38,010 bases of DNA from Zoogloeaceae bacterium (GCA_031288305.1 JAITRP010000175.1:1-38010); one strand, 5' to 3'; shown: positions 1 through 12,077, counted from the first letter of the stretch. Numbers and translations: made by a program. The notes: a model not told the origin generated them from the letters alone.

Positions 1-118
1 CGCCGTCTCAAAGGCTTTCGCCGAAGCTTCTCCCGCTTCGAAAAACTCGATCTGATGTTCCGCGCTTTTATCCATTTCGCCCTGATCTCCGATGCTTTAT
101 GTTAGTGTGAACACGACC
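1..118 (+). mobile_element. 3' end of an IS5-family element (transposase C-terminus RRLKGFRRSFSRFEKLDLMFRAFIHFALISDALC*, stop at 103-105) plus putative terminal inverted repeat TGTGAACACGACC (106-118)
   Basis: Open frame from base 1 to TAG at 105 resembles IS5-family transposase C-termini; bases 106-118 match, as reverse complement with a few mismatches, GGGCCTGTTGACA at 37743. Confidence 0.7.
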
Positions 119-360
119 TGGCAAAAAAGGAACTGCTTCGCTTGTCCTTTTCTGGTGAAAACCCAACGCAAAATCAGCGTGGTCTGTATGGTTTTGTAGG
201 GGCGCACTGTGCGCGCCCGTGGGCCGTCCATCACGCGGCGGATGATTCACGGGCGGATAGTTGCGTTTTCAGAAGAAAAGCCTTACTGTTCCCTCCTTCT
301 CGCGCCGTTTTGAACTCAGCTTGCCGGCGCTTTACAAATTTTGCTAAAGCGAGGTGACAG

Positions 361-409
361 ACCCGGTCCCGCGCTTTTGGCTTTTGCCATATTACCGACC
401 GGGTTTTTG
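361..409 (+). terminator. Terminator-like hairpin in the metX leader (ACCCGGTC/GACCGGGT stem followed by T-rich tract)
   Basis: 8-bp perfect inverted repeat 361-368 / 397-404 followed by TTTTGTT, ending about 13 nt before the likely metX start. Confidence 0.45.
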
Positions 410-421
410 TTCGAGATCAGC

Positions 422-1591
422 ATGATGGAAGATCAGGAAGTCGGCGCAGATCAGTCTGTTGGTCTGGTTGAGCCGCAGACGGCGGTTTTTGATGAAACCT
501 TGGCGTTGAAGAGCGGCGCAAGCCTGCCGGGATTCGTTCTGGCCTTTGAGACCTACGGCGCCTTGAACGCGGCCAGGAGCAACGCCGTGCTGGTGTGTCA
601 CGCGCTCTCCGGCAATCATCATGTCGCCGGGTTCCACGACGCGAACAATCAGAAGGAGACACTGGGCTGGTGGGACAACCTGGTCGGGCCGGGAAAGCCA
701 TTGGATACCCGGCGCTTTTTCGTGGTGGGCGTTAATAACCTGGGCGGATGTCATGGCTCGACCGGGCCGATGTCCGTCAATCCCGAAACGAATCGTCCCT
801 ACGGCGCGGATTTTCCCCTGGTGACGGTAGAAGACTGGGTAGCGGCGCAGGCGCGTCTGGCGGATCATCTGGGCATCGACACCTGGGCGGCGGTCATCGG
901 CGGCTCGCTGGGCGGAATGCAGGCGCTGCAATGGACGCTGGAATATCCGCAACGGGTTCGGCATGGCATAGTCATCGCCTCGACGCCTAGACTGTCGGCG
1001 CAGAATATCGCCTTCAACGAAGTGGCGCGGCAGGCCATTCTCTCCGATCCCGATTTTCACGACGGTCACTACTATGAATACGATCCGCCGGCAAAACAGC
1101 CTGTCAAGCCTCGCAACGGGTTGCGGCTGGCGCGCATGGTCGGACATATCACCTATCTTTCCGACGATCAGCTGGCGGAAAAATTTGGCCGCCGCATGCG
1201 ACATGGCGCGCATCGTTTCAACTATGAGGTGGAATTTGAAATCGAATCCTACCTGCGGCATCAGGGCGACAAGTTCGCGGAGATATTCGACGCCAACACC
1301 TATCTCCTGGCGACCAAGGCGCTGGATTATTTCGATCCGGCCTTTGATTACGCGGGCGACCTGCGCGCGGCGCTGGCGCGGGCCAGGGCGGATTTCTTCG
1401 TTGCTTCCTTCACGACCGACTGGCGTTTCGCGCCGGAAAAAAGCCGCGAGATCGTCTATGCGCTCCTGCATAATGGCCTGAACGTGAGCTATGCGGAAAT
1501 CGACTGCGACGCCGGACACGATTCCTTTTTACTGGCCACGCCGCATTATCACGCGACGCTGGCCGCCTACCTGCGGGGAATCACCCTATGA
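422..1591 (+). CDS. metX: Homoserine O-acyltransferase MetX (acyl donor not determined)
   Basis: [39 protein letters not shown] and [12 protein letters not shown] motifs; C-terminal D and H motifs; start chosen at MMEDQE. Confidence 0.93.
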   Translation: MMEDQEVGADQSVGLVEPQTAVFDETLALKSGASLPGFVLAFETYGALNAARSNAVLVCHALSGNHHVAGFHDANNQKETLGWWDNLVGPGKPLDTRRFFVVGVNNLGGCHGSTGPMSVNPETNRPYGADFPLVTVEDWVAAQARLADHLGIDTWAAVIGGSLGGMQALQWTLEYPQRVRHGIVIASTPRLSAQNIAFNEVARQAILSDPDFHDGHYYEYDPPAKQPVKPRNGLRLARMVGHITYLSDDQLAEKFGRRMRHGAHRFNYEVEFEIESYLRHQGDKFAEIFDANTYLLATKALDYFDPAFDYAGDLRAALARARADFFVASFTTDWRFAPEKSREIVYALLHNGLNVSYAEIDCDAGHDSFLLATPHYHATLAAYLRGITL

Positions 1592-2205
1592 GCAGCGCGC
1601 TGACGCGGATGCGCGGACGCTTTGATTTCGCGCACATCGCCCGCTGGATCGCTCCCGGCGAACGGGTGCTGGATTTGGGCTGCGGCGATGGCGCGCTCCT
1701 TCGTCTGCTGGCGGATACCCGGCAGATACACGGCTATGGCGTGGAACTCGATCCGGAGAACGTCACCGCCTGCATCCGTAACGGCGTCAATGTGCTGCAA
1801 TTTGATCTGGAGCGCGGTCTTTCCGGATTTGCGGATTATTCCTTCGATCACGTCGTCATGTCATTGTCGTTGCAGACCGTGCGCCATACCGTGCCCATCC
1901 TGCGGGAAATGCTGCGTGTGGGGCGCGAAGCCGTGGTTTCCTTTCCCAATTTCGCCTACAAGCCGCACCGGGAAGCCATTGCCGCCGGACACATGCCGGT
2001 TTCCCGCCATTTGCCGTACCAATGGTTCGATTCGCCCAATGTGCGCTTTTTCACCATTGCCGATTTCGAGCGTCTGTGCGCCGATGAACGGATCGAAATT
2101 CTCGAGCGCATGAGTTTTGCCGAAGGCCAATTGGTTACACAGGACCCGAATCTGAACGCGGAAGTGGCGCTTTACCGCATCCGGGCGGCAGGCGGCAAAA
2201 AGTAA
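1588..2205 (+). CDS. metW: Methionine biosynthesis protein MetW
   Basis: [18 protein letters not shown]-binding motif; [18 protein letters not shown] overlap with metX. Confidence 0.93.
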   Translation: MSSALTRMRGRFDFAHIARWIAPGERVLDLGCGDGALLRLLADTRQIHGYGVELDPENVTACIRNGVNVLQFDLERGLSGFADYSFDHVVMSLSLQTVRHTVPILREMLRVGREAVVSFPNFAYKPHREAIAAGHMPVSRHLPYQWFDSPNVRFFTIADFERLCADERIEILERMSFAEGQLVTQDPNLNAEVALYRIRAAGGKK

Positions 2206-2236
2206 AAACCTGCTTTTTGCCGCCTCCTTTTTTTAC
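2191..2236. terminator. Bidirectional rho-independent terminator between metW and the convergent FAD oxidase gene
   Basis: 12-bp perfect stem GGCGGCAAAAAG / CTTTTTGCCGCC with flanking A- and T-rich tracts; overlaps the metW stop. Confidence 0.8.
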
Positions 2237-3645
2237 AGCAATACGCCTGGATTCATCAGCCCCTTGGGATCGAGCGCCTGTTTGATGGCGCGCTGGGCGG
2301 TGAGGCGTGTCGGGGATTGGTAGCGGGCGAGTAGTTCGCGCTTGAGGCGGCCTATGCCGTGTTCGGCGGAGATGCTGCCGCCCAGCGCATGCGCCAGATC
2401 GTAGACGATGCGGTTGGCCTCCGCTTCCCGCGCCAGCAGCCGGGCATTGGCGTCTGCTTCCGGCATGGAAAGGTTGAAGTGCAGATTGCCGTCGCCCAGA
2501 TGCCCGAAGGCGGTATGGCGTATGCCGGGGAAGGCGGCGGCAAGCGGCGGGGTAATGCGGGTCAAGAATTCATCGATGCGGGAAATGGGCAGCGCGATGT
2601 CGTGCTTGATGCTGACGCCTTCCTTTTTCTGTGCCTCGGAAATGTTTTCCCGCATGCGCCAGAACGCCTTGCGCTGCGTTTCGTTTTGCGCCAGCAGCGC
2701 GTCTCGCGCCAGATACTCCGCGAGCGCCGCGGCGAGGAAATTTTGCGCCTTTTCCGGCAAATGATCGTCGCGGCTGCCGGAAAACTCGCAGAGCACATGC
2801 CAGGGGGCTTCGAGCGCCGGCAAGGAAAGGCGCGCGAAGTGACGCCGCAACAGTTCGCGCGACAAGGGACAGATGAGTTCAAAGGCGGTGAGTTGCGCGT
2901 CAAAGGCGGCCTGCGCGCGGTTGAGCAGGCAAACCGCGGCGGATACCGAGGCAACGCCCAATAAAAGCGTCACCTGCGCTTCCGGCAGGGGAAAAAGTTT
3001 CAGCGTGGCGGCGGTAATCAGTCCCAATGTGCCTTCCGCGCCGATCAGGAGGTGGCGGAGATCATAGCCGACATTGTTTTTCCGCAAACCCGTCAGCCCT
3101 GTGTAGCGTTCGCCATTGGGCAGCACGGCTTCCACGCCCAGGGTCAGATCGCGCATCGCGCCGTAGCGCAATACCTGTACGCCGCCCGCGTTGGTGGCAA
3201 GATTGCCGCCAATCTGGCAACTGCCTTCGGATGCCAGCGACAAGGGGAAAAGGCGGTTCTGCGCGCTTGCGGCGGCTTGCGCCTGGGCGAGCGTACAGCC
3301 CGCCTCCACCGTCAGCGTGTTGTTCGCGGCATCCACGTCAAGGACGCGACGCAAACGCGACATGCGCACGAGGATCTCCATGCCGCTCGCATCCGGCGTC
3401 GCGCCGCCGACCAATCCGGTATTGCCGCCCTGCAATTGCATCGGACAACCGGCGGCAAGGCAGGCGCGGACAACCGCCTGCGCCTCCTCCGCGCCGCCGG
3501 GTTCAACCAGCGCCAGCGCCTTGCCCGCATAGCGTTCGCGCCAATCGGCAAGCGAAGGGGCAAAGTCGACCGGATCGGTCAGGAGATGCCGCGCGCCGAC
3601 GATGGCGGCAAGCTTTCCCAGAAGAGGAGCGCCGCCTTCTTTCAT
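2233..3645 (-). CDS. FAD-binding oxidoreductase, GlcD/D-lactate dehydrogenase-like
   Basis: [21 protein letters not shown] (PCMH-type) motif; C-terminal [10 protein letters not shown] and EHGIGRLK motifs. Confidence 0.9.
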   Translation of the reverse strand: MKEGGAPLLGKLAAIVGARHLLTDPVDFAPSLADWRERYAGKALALVEPGGAEEAQAVVRACLAAGCPMQLQGGNTGLVGGATPDASGMEILVRMSRLRRVLDVDAANNTLTVEAGCTLAQAQAAASAQNRLFPLSLASEGSCQIGGNLATNAGGVQVLRYGAMRDLTLGVEAVLPNGERYTGLTGLRKNNVGYDLRHLLIGAEGTLGLITAATLKLFPLPEAQVTLLLGVASVSAAVCLLNRAQAAFDAQLTAFELICPLSRELLRRHFARLSLPALEAPWHVLCEFSGSRDDHLPEKAQNFLAAALAEYLARDALLAQNETQRKAFWRMRENISEAQKKEGVSIKHDIALPISRIDEFLTRITPPLAAAFPGIRHTAFGHLGDGNLHFNLSMPEADANARLLAREAEANRIVYDLAHALGGSISAEHGIGRLKRELLARYQSPTRLTAQRAIKQALDPKGLMNPGVLL

Positions 3646-4979
3646 GCCGCGTCCTGCTCGCCGTCTTCCACGACTTGCGCGTACAGATCATGCGTGTCGG
3701 CGTCGAAGATGTTCACCCGCAAAAAGTCGCCGGGTTCGGCGGCGGAGAAATCGTCGATGCACACCAGGCCATCGACTTCCGGCGCGTCGCCCTTGCCGCG
3801 CGCCATGACGCCTTCCTCATCGACGGCATCGACCAGCACCGTCATCTGTGTGCCGATCTTGCGCGCGAGCTTTTGCGCGCTGATCCTGGCCTGCGCCTCC
3901 ATCAGACGGCGGCGGCGATCCTCGCGTTCTTCTTCCGGCGGCAGTCCCGGCAGATCGTTGGCGGGCGCGCCTTCCACCGGCGAATAGGCGAACGCGCCCA
4001 CGCGGTCGAGTTGCGCGGCCTCCAAAAAATCCAGCAGTCCCTGGAATTCAGCCTCCGTTTCCCCGGGAAAACCGGTGATGAAGGTGGAACGCAGGGTAAT
4101 TTCCGGGCAGTCCCTGCGCCAGGCTTCGATGCGTTTCAGCATGTTTTCCGCCGCCGCCGGACGCCTCATCGCGGCGAGGACGCGCAAATTGGCATGCTGG
4201 AAGGGAACATCCAGATAGGGCAGGATTTTTTCCTCCGCCATCAGCGGGATCAGATCATCAACTGCCGGATAGGGATAGACATAATGCAGCCGCACCCAAA
4301 CGCCAAAACCGGCAAGCGCCGCGCACAGATCCTTCAGCCGGGTTTTTACCGGTCGCCCGCCCCAGAAGCCGGTGCGGTATTTCGCATCCACGCCGTAAGC
4401 GCTGGTGTCCTGCGAGATGAGGAGCAATTCTTTTACCCCGGCTTCCACCAGGCGCTCCGCTTCCGTCAGCACTTCGCCCACCGGGCGCGAGACCAGCGGG
4501 CCGCGCAGGGCGGGGATGACGCAGAACGAACAACGGTGATTGCAGCCCTCGGAAATCTTCAGGTACGCGAAATGATCCGGCGTCAGCCGCACGCCCTGCG
4601 GCGGCACAAGATGCAGGAAGGGATCGTGCGGCGGCGGCAGATATTGATGCACGGCGCGCATGACTTCTTCGCTCGCGTGCGGGCCGGTCACCGCCAGCAC
4701 TTTCGGGTGCGCCGCCCATATCAGGTTTTCCCGCGCGCCCAGGCAACCGGTGACGATGACCTTGCCGTTTTCCGCCAGCGCCTCGCCGATGGCTTCCAGC
4801 GATTCCGTCACCGCCGCGTCGATGAAGCCGCAAGTATTGACGATCACCAGATCGGCGGCGGCGTAGGAAGGGGATACCTGGTAGCCTTCCGCGCGCAAGC
4901 GGGTGAGGATAAGCTCCGCGTCGCTTGCCGCCTTGGGACAACCCAGCGAGACAAAACCAACCGACGGGCAGTCGCTCAC
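3642..4979 (-). CDS. rimO: Ribosomal protein S12 methylthiotransferase RimO
   Basis: [12 protein letters not shown]-terminus, [11 protein letters not shown] radical-SAM cluster motif, [15 protein letters not shown]-terminal TRAM-like region; ORF open to 5039, start uncertain. Confidence 0.92.
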   Translation of the reverse strand: MSDCPSVGFVSLGCPKAASDAELILTRLRAEGYQVSPSYAAADLVIVNTCGFIDAAVTESLEAIGEALAENGKVIVTGCLGARENLIWAAHPKVLAVTGPHASEEVMRAVHQYLPPPHDPFLHLVPPQGVRLTPDHFAYLKISEGCNHRCSFCVIPALRGPLVSRPVGEVLTEAERLVEAGVKELLLISQDTSAYGVDAKYRTGFWGGRPVKTRLKDLCAALAGFGVWVRLHYVYPYPAVDDLIPLMAEEKILPYLDVPFQHANLRVLAAMRRPAAAENMLKRIEAWRRDCPEITLRSTFITGFPGETEAEFQGLLDFLEAAQLDRVGAFAYSPVEGAPANDLPGLPPEEEREDRRRRLMEAQARISAQKLARKIGTQMTVLVDAVDEEGVMARGKGDAPEVDGLVCIDDFSAAEPGDFLRVNIFDADTHDLYAQVVEDGEQDAA

Positions 4980-6232
4980 AGGAAACGGAAAGCGATGATC
5001 GCCGCCACAGTCGGCAGCGCAGCGGAAAGGAAGAGCCACAGCGGACTGACCGATCCGCCCTTGAAGCTGCCTTTCAGGATCGACATGCCCGCCGGATTCG
5101 GCGCGTTGGCGATGACCGTCAGCCCGCCGCCTGTGACCGCGCCGGATACCAGCGCGTATTTGAATTCATCGCTCAGACCGGGCACCTGCGTTCCCAGGAA
5201 GGTGAGGGCCGCGTTGTCGGTCACGGCGGTCAGCGCGGTCGCGCCGTAGTAGATGCTGGCGGCGTCCATACTGGCGAACAGTTTCGTCAGCCACCAGCCC
5301 TGCTGGCCGCCCAGCGTAACCAGTCCTGCGAGAAAACAGGCCACCATCAGCCCCTCGCGCAGGATCAGGCGGTCCTGATGCCGCGGATAGGCGCTCGCCA
5401 CGAACATGAAGAGCAGGAAAGCGCCGACGAAGACCGGCGGATCATGGGCAAAACAGACGATGACGAAGAGCAGGAAGAGATGGACAAGCATCATTCCCAG
5501 CGGAACCCTGTCGGCTTCCTTGGCGGGCGCCAGGACGACGCGCCCCAGTTCCTTGCGAAAGAGCAAGGTGACGACCGCCGCGTTGAAACATACCGCGATT
5601 GCGCTGCGCCAGCCGAAATTGGTCAGCATGAACAGGGAATCCCATTTCCATTCGCGGGCGACCATGAGCACTGGCGGCGCGGCGAAATTGGTCAGGGTGC
5701 CGCCGATGGAAACATTCACGAACAGGCAGCCGATGGTGACGTACATCAGACGGGAGGATATGTTCTTGCTGTAATACCGCTCCTTCAACATCAGGGCGGC
5801 CAGGGTCATGGCGGCCGGTTCGGTGATGAAGGAACTCAGAAGCGGCGTCACGAACATGATGGTGAAATAGACCGCGACCGGCTTCGATATGGGCAGCAGG
5901 AAGGAAACCACGCGCACGATCTGTGCGGAAAACTGGATGATCGGGCGAGAAGCGGCCATCACCATGATGACGAAGACGAACATCGGTTCCTTGTATTCCA
6001 GACTTTGAAGATAGTGCGCCGCCTTTTCGCTGCCGCTGTGCAAGGCGATGAAGAGCACGAACACCACCGCCCAGACGCCAAAGACCGTCTCCACCTCGGT
6101 CAATAGCCGCCATGCCCCCGCGTTGGCGGGGTTCATGATGGCCAGCTTTTCAAAGACGCCCGTGGAAAAGGTATGCAGGATGGCGATCGCGAAAATAAGC
6201 GCGCCAGCAATCTGAATTGCGTCAGGACTCAT
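4976..6232 (-). CDS. Putative Na+/H+ antiporter (multi-pass membrane protein)
   Basis: Hydrophobic multi-TM ORF with [15 protein letters not shown] and [15 protein letters not shown] motifs resembling the putative Na+/H+ antiporter family. Confidence 0.75.
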   Translation of the reverse strand: MSPDAIQIAGALIFAIAILHTFSTGVFEKLAIMNPANAGAWRLLTEVETVFGVWAVVFVLFIALHSGSEKAAHYLQSLEYKEPMFVFVIMVMAASRPIIQFSAQIVRVVSFLLPISKPVAVYFTIMFVTPLLSSFITEPAAMTLAALMLKERYYSKNISSRLMYVTIGCLFVNVSIGGTLTNFAAPPVLMVAREWKWDSLFMLTNFGWRSAIAVCFNAAVVTLLFRKELGRVVLAPAKEADRVPLGMMLVHLFLLFVIVCFAHDPPVFVGAFLLFMFVASAYPRHQDRLILREGLMVACFLAGLVTLGGQQGWWLTKLFASMDAASIYYGATALTAVTDNAALTFLGTQVPGLSDEFKYALVSGAVTGGGLTVIANAPNPAGMSILKGSFKGGSVSPLWLFLSAALPTVAAIIAFRFL

Positions 6233-6350
6233 GATCAGGACAAAGGTCTGGGAGAAAGGTGTGAAATCATATCAGGAATCCATGTCTCCGGGTGTCCTTC
6301 CTCGATTGACGCCTGGAAAGCGGCGCAAGGCGGCGGCATGGCGCAACGGA

Positions 6351-7622
6351 TCAGCCGAGCGCCTGTTCCAGATCGGCGATCAGGTCGTCGATGTGTTCGA
6401 TGCCGATGGAAAGCCGGATCATGTCTTTCGAGACGCCCGCCTTTTTCAGCTCCGCGTCGGAAAGCTGGCGATGGGTGGTGGAGGCCGGATGGCAGGCGAG
6501 ACTCTTGCAATCGCCGATATTCACCAGCCGGGTGAAGAGTTGCAAGGCGTCCTGAAAGGCAATGCCGCGCTCGACGCCGCCCTTGACGCCAAAGCTGAGA
6601 ATGCCGGAGGCGCGTCCGCGCAGGTATTTTTGCGCCAGCGGATAGGCGGGACTGCCGGGCAAGGCCGCGTAATTCACCCAACTGACACTTGCGTGCGTTT
6701 GCAGGTAACGGGCAACCTTTTCGGCGTTGTCGCAAATGCGTTCCATGCGTAGCGTCAAGGTTTCAATGCCCTGCAGAATCAAAAAAGCGCTGAAGGGACT
6801 GATTGCCGCGCCCATGTTGCGCAACGGCACGACGCGGGCGCGGCCAATGTAGGCCGCATCGCCCATCGCCTCGGTATAGACCACGCCGTGATAGGCGGGA
6901 TCCGGCTCGTTCAGGCAACGGAATTTCTGCGGGTGTTCTCGCCAGGGAAACTTGCCGCTATCGACGATCACGCCGCCCAGAGAATTGCCGTGACCGCCCA
7001 GATACTTGGTGAGCGAATGCAGCACGATGTCCGCGCCATGCTCGATGGGACGGCAAAGAAAAGGCGAGGGCACGGTATTGTCTACGATCAGCGGCACGTG
7101 ATGCTGGTGCGCGATTTCCGAGAGCTTTGCGAAATCGGTGATGTTGCCCAGGGGATTGCCCACGGATTCGCAGAACACAGCCTTGGTTTTGGCGTCGATC
7201 AGAGCCTTCAACGCCTCCGGGTTTTCCGGGTTGGCAAAGCGCACTTCCACGCCATAGGCGGGCAGGGTATGGGAAAACAGCGTATAGGTGCCGCCATACA
7301 GGGTGCTGGTGCTGATGATGTTGTCCCCGGCCTGGGCGATGGTCTGAATCGCGGCGGTAATCGCCGCCATGCCGGAGGCAAAAGCCAGTCCGGCAATGCC
7401 GCCCTCCAGCGCCGCGACACGCTTTTCCAGCACGTCCTGCGTCGGGTTCATCATGCGGGTATAGATGTTGCCGGGAATTTTCAGATCGAACAGATCCGCG
7501 CCGTACCGGGAATTGTCGAAAGCGTAGGAAGTGGTCTGATAAATGGGCGTTGCTACGGCGCGAGTTGTCGGATCGGGGAGGTAACCCGCATGTACCGCCA
7601 TTGTTTCGAGTTTCATGGGCAT
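6351..7622 (-). CDS. metY: O-acetyl(succinyl)homoserine sulfhydrylase / Cys-Met metabolism PLP enzyme
   Basis: [30 protein letters not shown]-terminus; PLP-lysine motif [16 protein letters not shown]; start chosen at [13 protein letters not shown]. Confidence 0.9.
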   Translation of the reverse strand: MPMKLETMAVHAGYLPDPTTRAVATPIYQTTSYAFDNSRYGADLFDLKIPGNIYTRMMNPTQDVLEKRVAALEGGIAGLAFASGMAAITAAIQTIAQAGDNIISTSTLYGGTYTLFSHTLPAYGVEVRFANPENPEALKALIDAKTKAVFCESVGNPLGNITDFAKLSEIAHQHHVPLIVDNTVPSPFLCRPIEHGADIVLHSLTKYLGGHGNSLGGVIVDSGKFPWREHPQKFRCLNEPDPAYHGVVYTEAMGDAAYIGRARVVPLRNMGAAISPFSAFLILQGIETLTLRMERICDNAEKVARYLQTHASVSWVNYAALPGSPAYPLAQKYLRGRASGILSFGVKGGVERGIAFQDALQLFTRLVNIGDCKSLACHPASTTHRQLSDAELKKAGVSKDMIRLSIGIEHIDDLIADLEQALG

Positions 7623-7792
7623 GTTTTTCCTTGTGTGATACAAAAAAATCGCGCGGCAGCCGCGCGGCGTGTTGGCGCGAAACGGCGCGAATTCAGGAAG
7701 CGTCAAAAAGCTGGAATTCCACTTCTTGCCGGTTTGTCCTGGTAGTCAGTCACGTTGAATCGACGCGATCTTGGCGCGAGACTGCCCGCCGG

Positions 7793-7921
7793 AAGCTCCC
7801 CCTTGTGGGGGAGGGTGGCGCGCAGCGCCGGGAGAGGGCTTGCGCCCTGCAAGGGGAACGGCTCAAAAGAGCAAGGCCGTTGATCTGTAGCTTCCCCTCC
7901 CCCGCAAGGAGGGGAGGGGAA
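7793..7921. repeat. GC-rich palindromic dispersed repeat (copy A)
   Basis: Contains CTCCCCCTTGTGGGGGAG...GCGCGCAGCGCCGGGAGAGGG...CCCCTCCCCCGCAAGGAGGGGAGGGG; aligns in reverse orientation with 18352-18490 and partially with 13310-13360. Confidence 0.75.
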
Positions 7922-8054
7922 CAAAAGCGTTTGCCCTGTCTTCAGGCATTTTGAGTTTCATATGGTTCAGTCAGCATGGCGGAGTACTGGGCTTCTCCCC
8001 TGCAAAGGGCTGGAATCAGGCAAACAAGAAGCGGGGTTTTACTTTTTGGCGCCC

Positions 8055-8678
8055 CTATTTTTTTTTGCCCAGCCAGGCAATCAGATCTTGCCATTGTTCA
8101 AGGTCGCGCTTGTTGCGGGCGCGCGGCGGGTCGAAAATGGTTTGTCCGGCGGCGGCGACATTCACGTAATTCTGTGTGCTGCGCAGATAGGCGACGATGG
8201 GAATGTCGAAATGCCGCAAGAATTCTTCCAGCATATTGGCGGCGCGGGTGCGCGGGTCGATGCGCATGGCGACGATGCCGATTTTCGCCAGACGCCCGCC
8301 CAGGTCCTGGCGCAGGGCGTTGAGGAAATCCTCGGTTGCCGCCATGTCGAAAATGGAGGGCACGATGGGAATCAGCACCCGATCCACCGCCCGGAGGTAA
8401 TCGTTGAGCTTGTAGCCCTGGAATCCGGCGGGCGCGTCCAGCACCGCCCAGTCCGATTCCTGCGGCATGCTGACGCTCATCTGGTTGCCGCCGAAGTAGC
8501 CGGTAATGGCGGGCAGTTCCGGCGCGCGAAAAGCCAGCCAGCGCAACGCGGACTGCTGCCGATCAAGATCGCAGAGACTGACGTTGTATTCTTGATTGGC
8601 GAAATATCCGGCAAGATTGGTCGCCAACGTGGTCTTGCCCGACCCCCCCTTGGGATTTGCCACCATGACCGCGCGCAT
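8055..8678 (-). CDS. ParA-family ATPase (orphan; no adjacent ParB seen)
   Basis: MRAVMVANPKGGSGKTTLATNLAGYFA deviant Walker A; VSLCDLDRQQSALRW; WAVLDAPAG. Confidence 0.88.
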   Translation of the reverse strand: MRAVMVANPKGGSGKTTLATNLAGYFANQEYNVSLCDLDRQQSALRWLAFRAPELPAITGYFGGNQMSVSMPQESDWAVLDAPAGFQGYKLNDYLRAVDRVLIPIVPSIFDMAATEDFLNALRQDLGGRLAKIGIVAMRIDPRTRAANMLEEFLRHFDIPIVAYLRSTQNYVNVAAAGQTIFDPPRARNKRDLEQWQDLIAWLGKKK

Positions 8679-8812
8679 AGAAAACCCTCTTTGATGTAAT
8701 GGAAATGGACGCGCAATTATATGCGGATCGGAGCGATCCGAGGCGGGCGCGATGAAAAATTTAAAAGCAAAAAGACATTTTTTCTTCCATTTTGAATAAC
8801 ACCGCTTGCGCG

Positions 8813-11800
8813 TCACATTTCCATTCCGATTTGCGCGGCGTGGAATGCGAGCGCTTTGCGCCATTGCGGGGACGGTTCGGGGAATTCGGCGGCTTCGATC
8901 AATTCGTCTTTCAGCGCGTCTTCGAGCAGCGCGGCTTGCTGGGGATGGATTTCCAGCGTGCGGGCGATGAGGTTGAGGAGCTGGAGAAATTCGCTGGTGG
9001 TTTCGCTTGTCCAGGCGGCGGGAGCGATGTCGTCGAGCGGGGAGGATTTCCTGCCCTTGCGGTTTTGCATGCGGTAGCCGAGCCAGCTTTGCACGACCTT
9101 GAGTCCCGACACCTCGTATTCCCACACGTCAAGCGGCACGGGGCCGAATTCACCGCCATCGACGCGGATGATCTGGCGGGTTCCGTCGTGGGTGAAGGCT
9201 TTGGGCAGGCTCGTGGAGGGGACGGCCTTGAGGCATTTGATGTGGTCTCCGGCCTTTGACCCCTCCCCGTCCCTCCCCTTCTCAGGGGAGGGCGCAAAGC
9301 GTTCGCCGAAGGTGTGCAGATAGATGAGTTCACGGCCCAGGGCGGCGATTTTTTTGAACAGCGCGGCGTCGCGGGTGAGCGGCACGCGCAGTTCGCGGCT
9401 TTCGAGTTCTGTGTGGAAGCGGGCGGTGAACGCGGGTTGGGCGAGCAGGCCGTAGAGGTAGGCGGCGAAGTCTTCCGCCGTCACGGGTTGTCCGTGGGCG
9501 TCGGCGAGGGTTTTGAGCAAGTCCGGGTGCAGGTTGGGTTGTTGGGCTTCCGGGTCGCGGTACAGCGGGAGAATGTCTTTCGCGCCGCGCCCGGAAAAGA
9601 AATGCAAATCCGGGACTTCCGCGCTGACGGTCAGGGCGGGGCCGTTTTCCAGAACCTGGGTGAAGAGACTGGCAAAGAAAAGCTGTCGATCAGACAAGGT
9701 ATGCCAAAGGTCGGGACGCAGATAATCCCCCACGCGGTTATCCGCGATCAGGTATTGCCGGTCAAAGGAACGATAGCCATAACGCCGGATGGCTTCGGGG
9801 TGCGCTTCTGGCCGCAATTCTTGCAAGGGCGTCAGTTTGCCGATTCCCATCAGGGAATGCACGGATTTTTGTACATCGCGGTCACGGGTTTCCTTGAAGG
9901 CGGTTGCCCGGTTGGGTGTGGCGAGCAGTTGCCGCCAGCGTTCTTGCAAGACTTCCTTTGTCGGGCCAATCGGCCAAGTGCGTTTGGCCTGCGCCCCGGA
10001 ATGCTGCCAAGGCATCAAATCCGTGAGTAGCGGCCAATCAAAATACGCGCCTCTTCCGGCGGGACGAAAGGGCGCGTTCCATGCGTTTGGGCAATCCTCG
10101 AAGGCCAGATCGGAGAGGGATTGCAATGCTTCCAGTTTGTGCAGCTTTGCTGCCCGTGTCCCTTCGATGCGCGCGTAATGCACGACGGCGGGCGTGGCGT
10201 GGTCGCCATCGCCATAACGCACCGCCATCGTGATCGCCACCGGCGTCTGGATGGCGAAAACGTTGTCGTCCTGCCGTGTGCCGCGTCCCTCGCCGCCCAA
10301 GTCGATGATCCAGATTTCGTCACAAACCCGCCGCATGTGTTCGCGCATACCGAGGAAAGCGTCGCCATCGACGAACGAACTGGCGATGATGTAGCTCACC
10401 ACACCGGGGCCGCGCGCCAGATCGTGCTCGAACGCCTTCCACAACGCCCAGCGCCAGAAATACACGTACAGGTTGTACAGATTCTTGAGTTGCCCGCCCT
10501 TGTCGGCCTTTTCACCGGCGCGATGAAGTCTTCCAGAATCGCATCGCTGCCGTCCTTCGTCTCGCCCCAGCGCACCCAACCACCCGTCATCGCCTGATTT
10601 TCCGGCGTCGCCGCCTCGTGGCGGTCGTAGGGCGGATTGCCGATCACCACCAGCATCGGCACCGTATCTTTCACGCGGCGGGCACGCTTGTGCTCCAGGC
10701 CGATGGGCTGATAGAGCAAGGGCAGTTCGGGAATGTTGATCTGCGGCGACTCCAGCGTATTGTTCAACATGATCTGCGCGCCGTCGCCGGGCAGATGGCC
10801 GCCGTACTGCTGCAACATTCTCGTGAGACGCAACGAGGACACGGCATACGGGCCGACCATGATCTCGAAGCCGTACAGGCTGCCGCCCAACACACGTCGG
10901 CGCGGGCGGGAACCGAACCCGGCCCCTCGATCTGGCGCACCTGCTCCAGCGCGTGTTCGATGACGCCGAGCAGGTACGTGCCGGTGCCCACCGCCGGGTC
11001 GAGCACATTCACGCCGCCGGTGGCGAAGCCGAATTTCTTGCCCATCCTGCGGCGCAAGAGGTCGTCTGCCAGACAAACCTGCGCCTTCACCACTTCGACC
11101 GGCGTGTAATAAACGCCCGCGTCACGGCGCAAGTCCGGGTCGTATTCGGCGAGGAAATCCTCGTAGAAATTCAGCCACGGATCGCGCCGTCCGCCGCTCA
11201 TCGTGCCGATGGGCACGCGATTGACAACGCGCAGCAGAAGATCGAGCGAAGGGCCGAGACGTTCCTGCACCAGCGGATCGGTCAACACCTTGAGGGCGCG
11301 CGACAGCAGGCTGTTGGCATGGGTAAGCGTGGCGACGGCTTGATCGACGAAAAGCGTGTCCGCGCCGTTGGAGCGCGCCAGCAACAGGGAGAACGTCACC
11401 GTCTGCGCGTAGGCGTCGGCGAAACGGGCGTCGTCCACGCCGGGGAACAGGTAACGCCGCCAGTCCGCTTTCACGGCTTCCACGGCGGGCACGCGATGTT
11501 TGAGCGCGTCCAGCACGTCGTCGCGCAGATAACGGGTGAGCGGCGCGAGATATTCGACCAGTTGTTTGGCGTTGCCGGGCACGATGGGTTCCCATGCGAG
11601 GAAATCGTGCAACAGGGAGTCGAATTGCCGCGCGGTTTCGGCATCGACGGCCGCTGCACCCGCCGTGAGCGGGTTCTGCGGCAGGGACACGGCGCGGAAG
11701 CGTTGCGCGTTGCGGTAAAGGACGAATTCGCGCCCGTCGCTGTAAAGCACGTTCGGCAGGTTTTTGAAGCGTTCCCATTGCGCCTTGTCGTGCCCTTTGA

Positions 11801-12077
11801 ACCGCGCCGCGTTCGCGCCTTTGCCCGGCGCTTTCAGTTCAACGTGTCCACACAGGAGCTTGGCAACCGCAACGCCGTAATCGGGACGCCCCATTCCGGC
11901 GAGCGTGGTTTCTCCCACCGCCATCACATCCGCAAACCCAAGCGCCGCACCCGCGTCCGTCAGCAGTTGCTCGAATGGCGCGCGGATTTGGTCTTCCGGC
12001 TCGCCGGTCACATGGGTGGAAAATTTGTCGCGCAGGGCTTGCGCGAAACGTTGCAGTGGATGTCGATGGGTTGTCAT
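8813..12077 (-). pseudogene. Type ISP/IIG-like N6-adenine DNA methyltransferase with specificity-like C-terminal domain; interrupted by two frameshifts (near 10890-10930 and 10500-10530)
   Basis: Homology-like reading passes through three frames: 10764-12077 (YYTPVEVVKAQ, NVLDPAVGTGTYLL), 10396-11076 (LGGSLYGFEIMVGPYAV, MLVVIGNPPYDRHE), 8813-11008 frame (NLYNLYVYFWRWALWKAFEHD ... VWEYEVSGLKVVQSWLGYRM). Confidence 0.82.
9260..9295. repeat. Partial dispersed-repeat-like sequence within the methyltransferase coding frame
   Basis: CCCCTCCCCGTCCCTCCCCTTCTCAGGGGAGGGCGC resembles the CCCTCCCC/GGGGAGGG core of the other repeat copies. Confidence 0.5.

Noticed and set aside
142-357. 71-aa ORF upstream of metX
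   Set aside because: No motif, no credible context; lies in the IS-proximal intergenic region.
3027-5249. 740-aa + strand ORF opposite rimO and the FAD oxidase
   Set aside because: Antisense of two well-supported genes; Arg/Pro-rich, histidine-rich translation typical of spurious frames.
7550-8400. Possible CRISPR-like array in the repeat-rich metY-parA gap
   Set aside because: Repeats are irregular palindromes without uniform spacers; no cas genes in the window.
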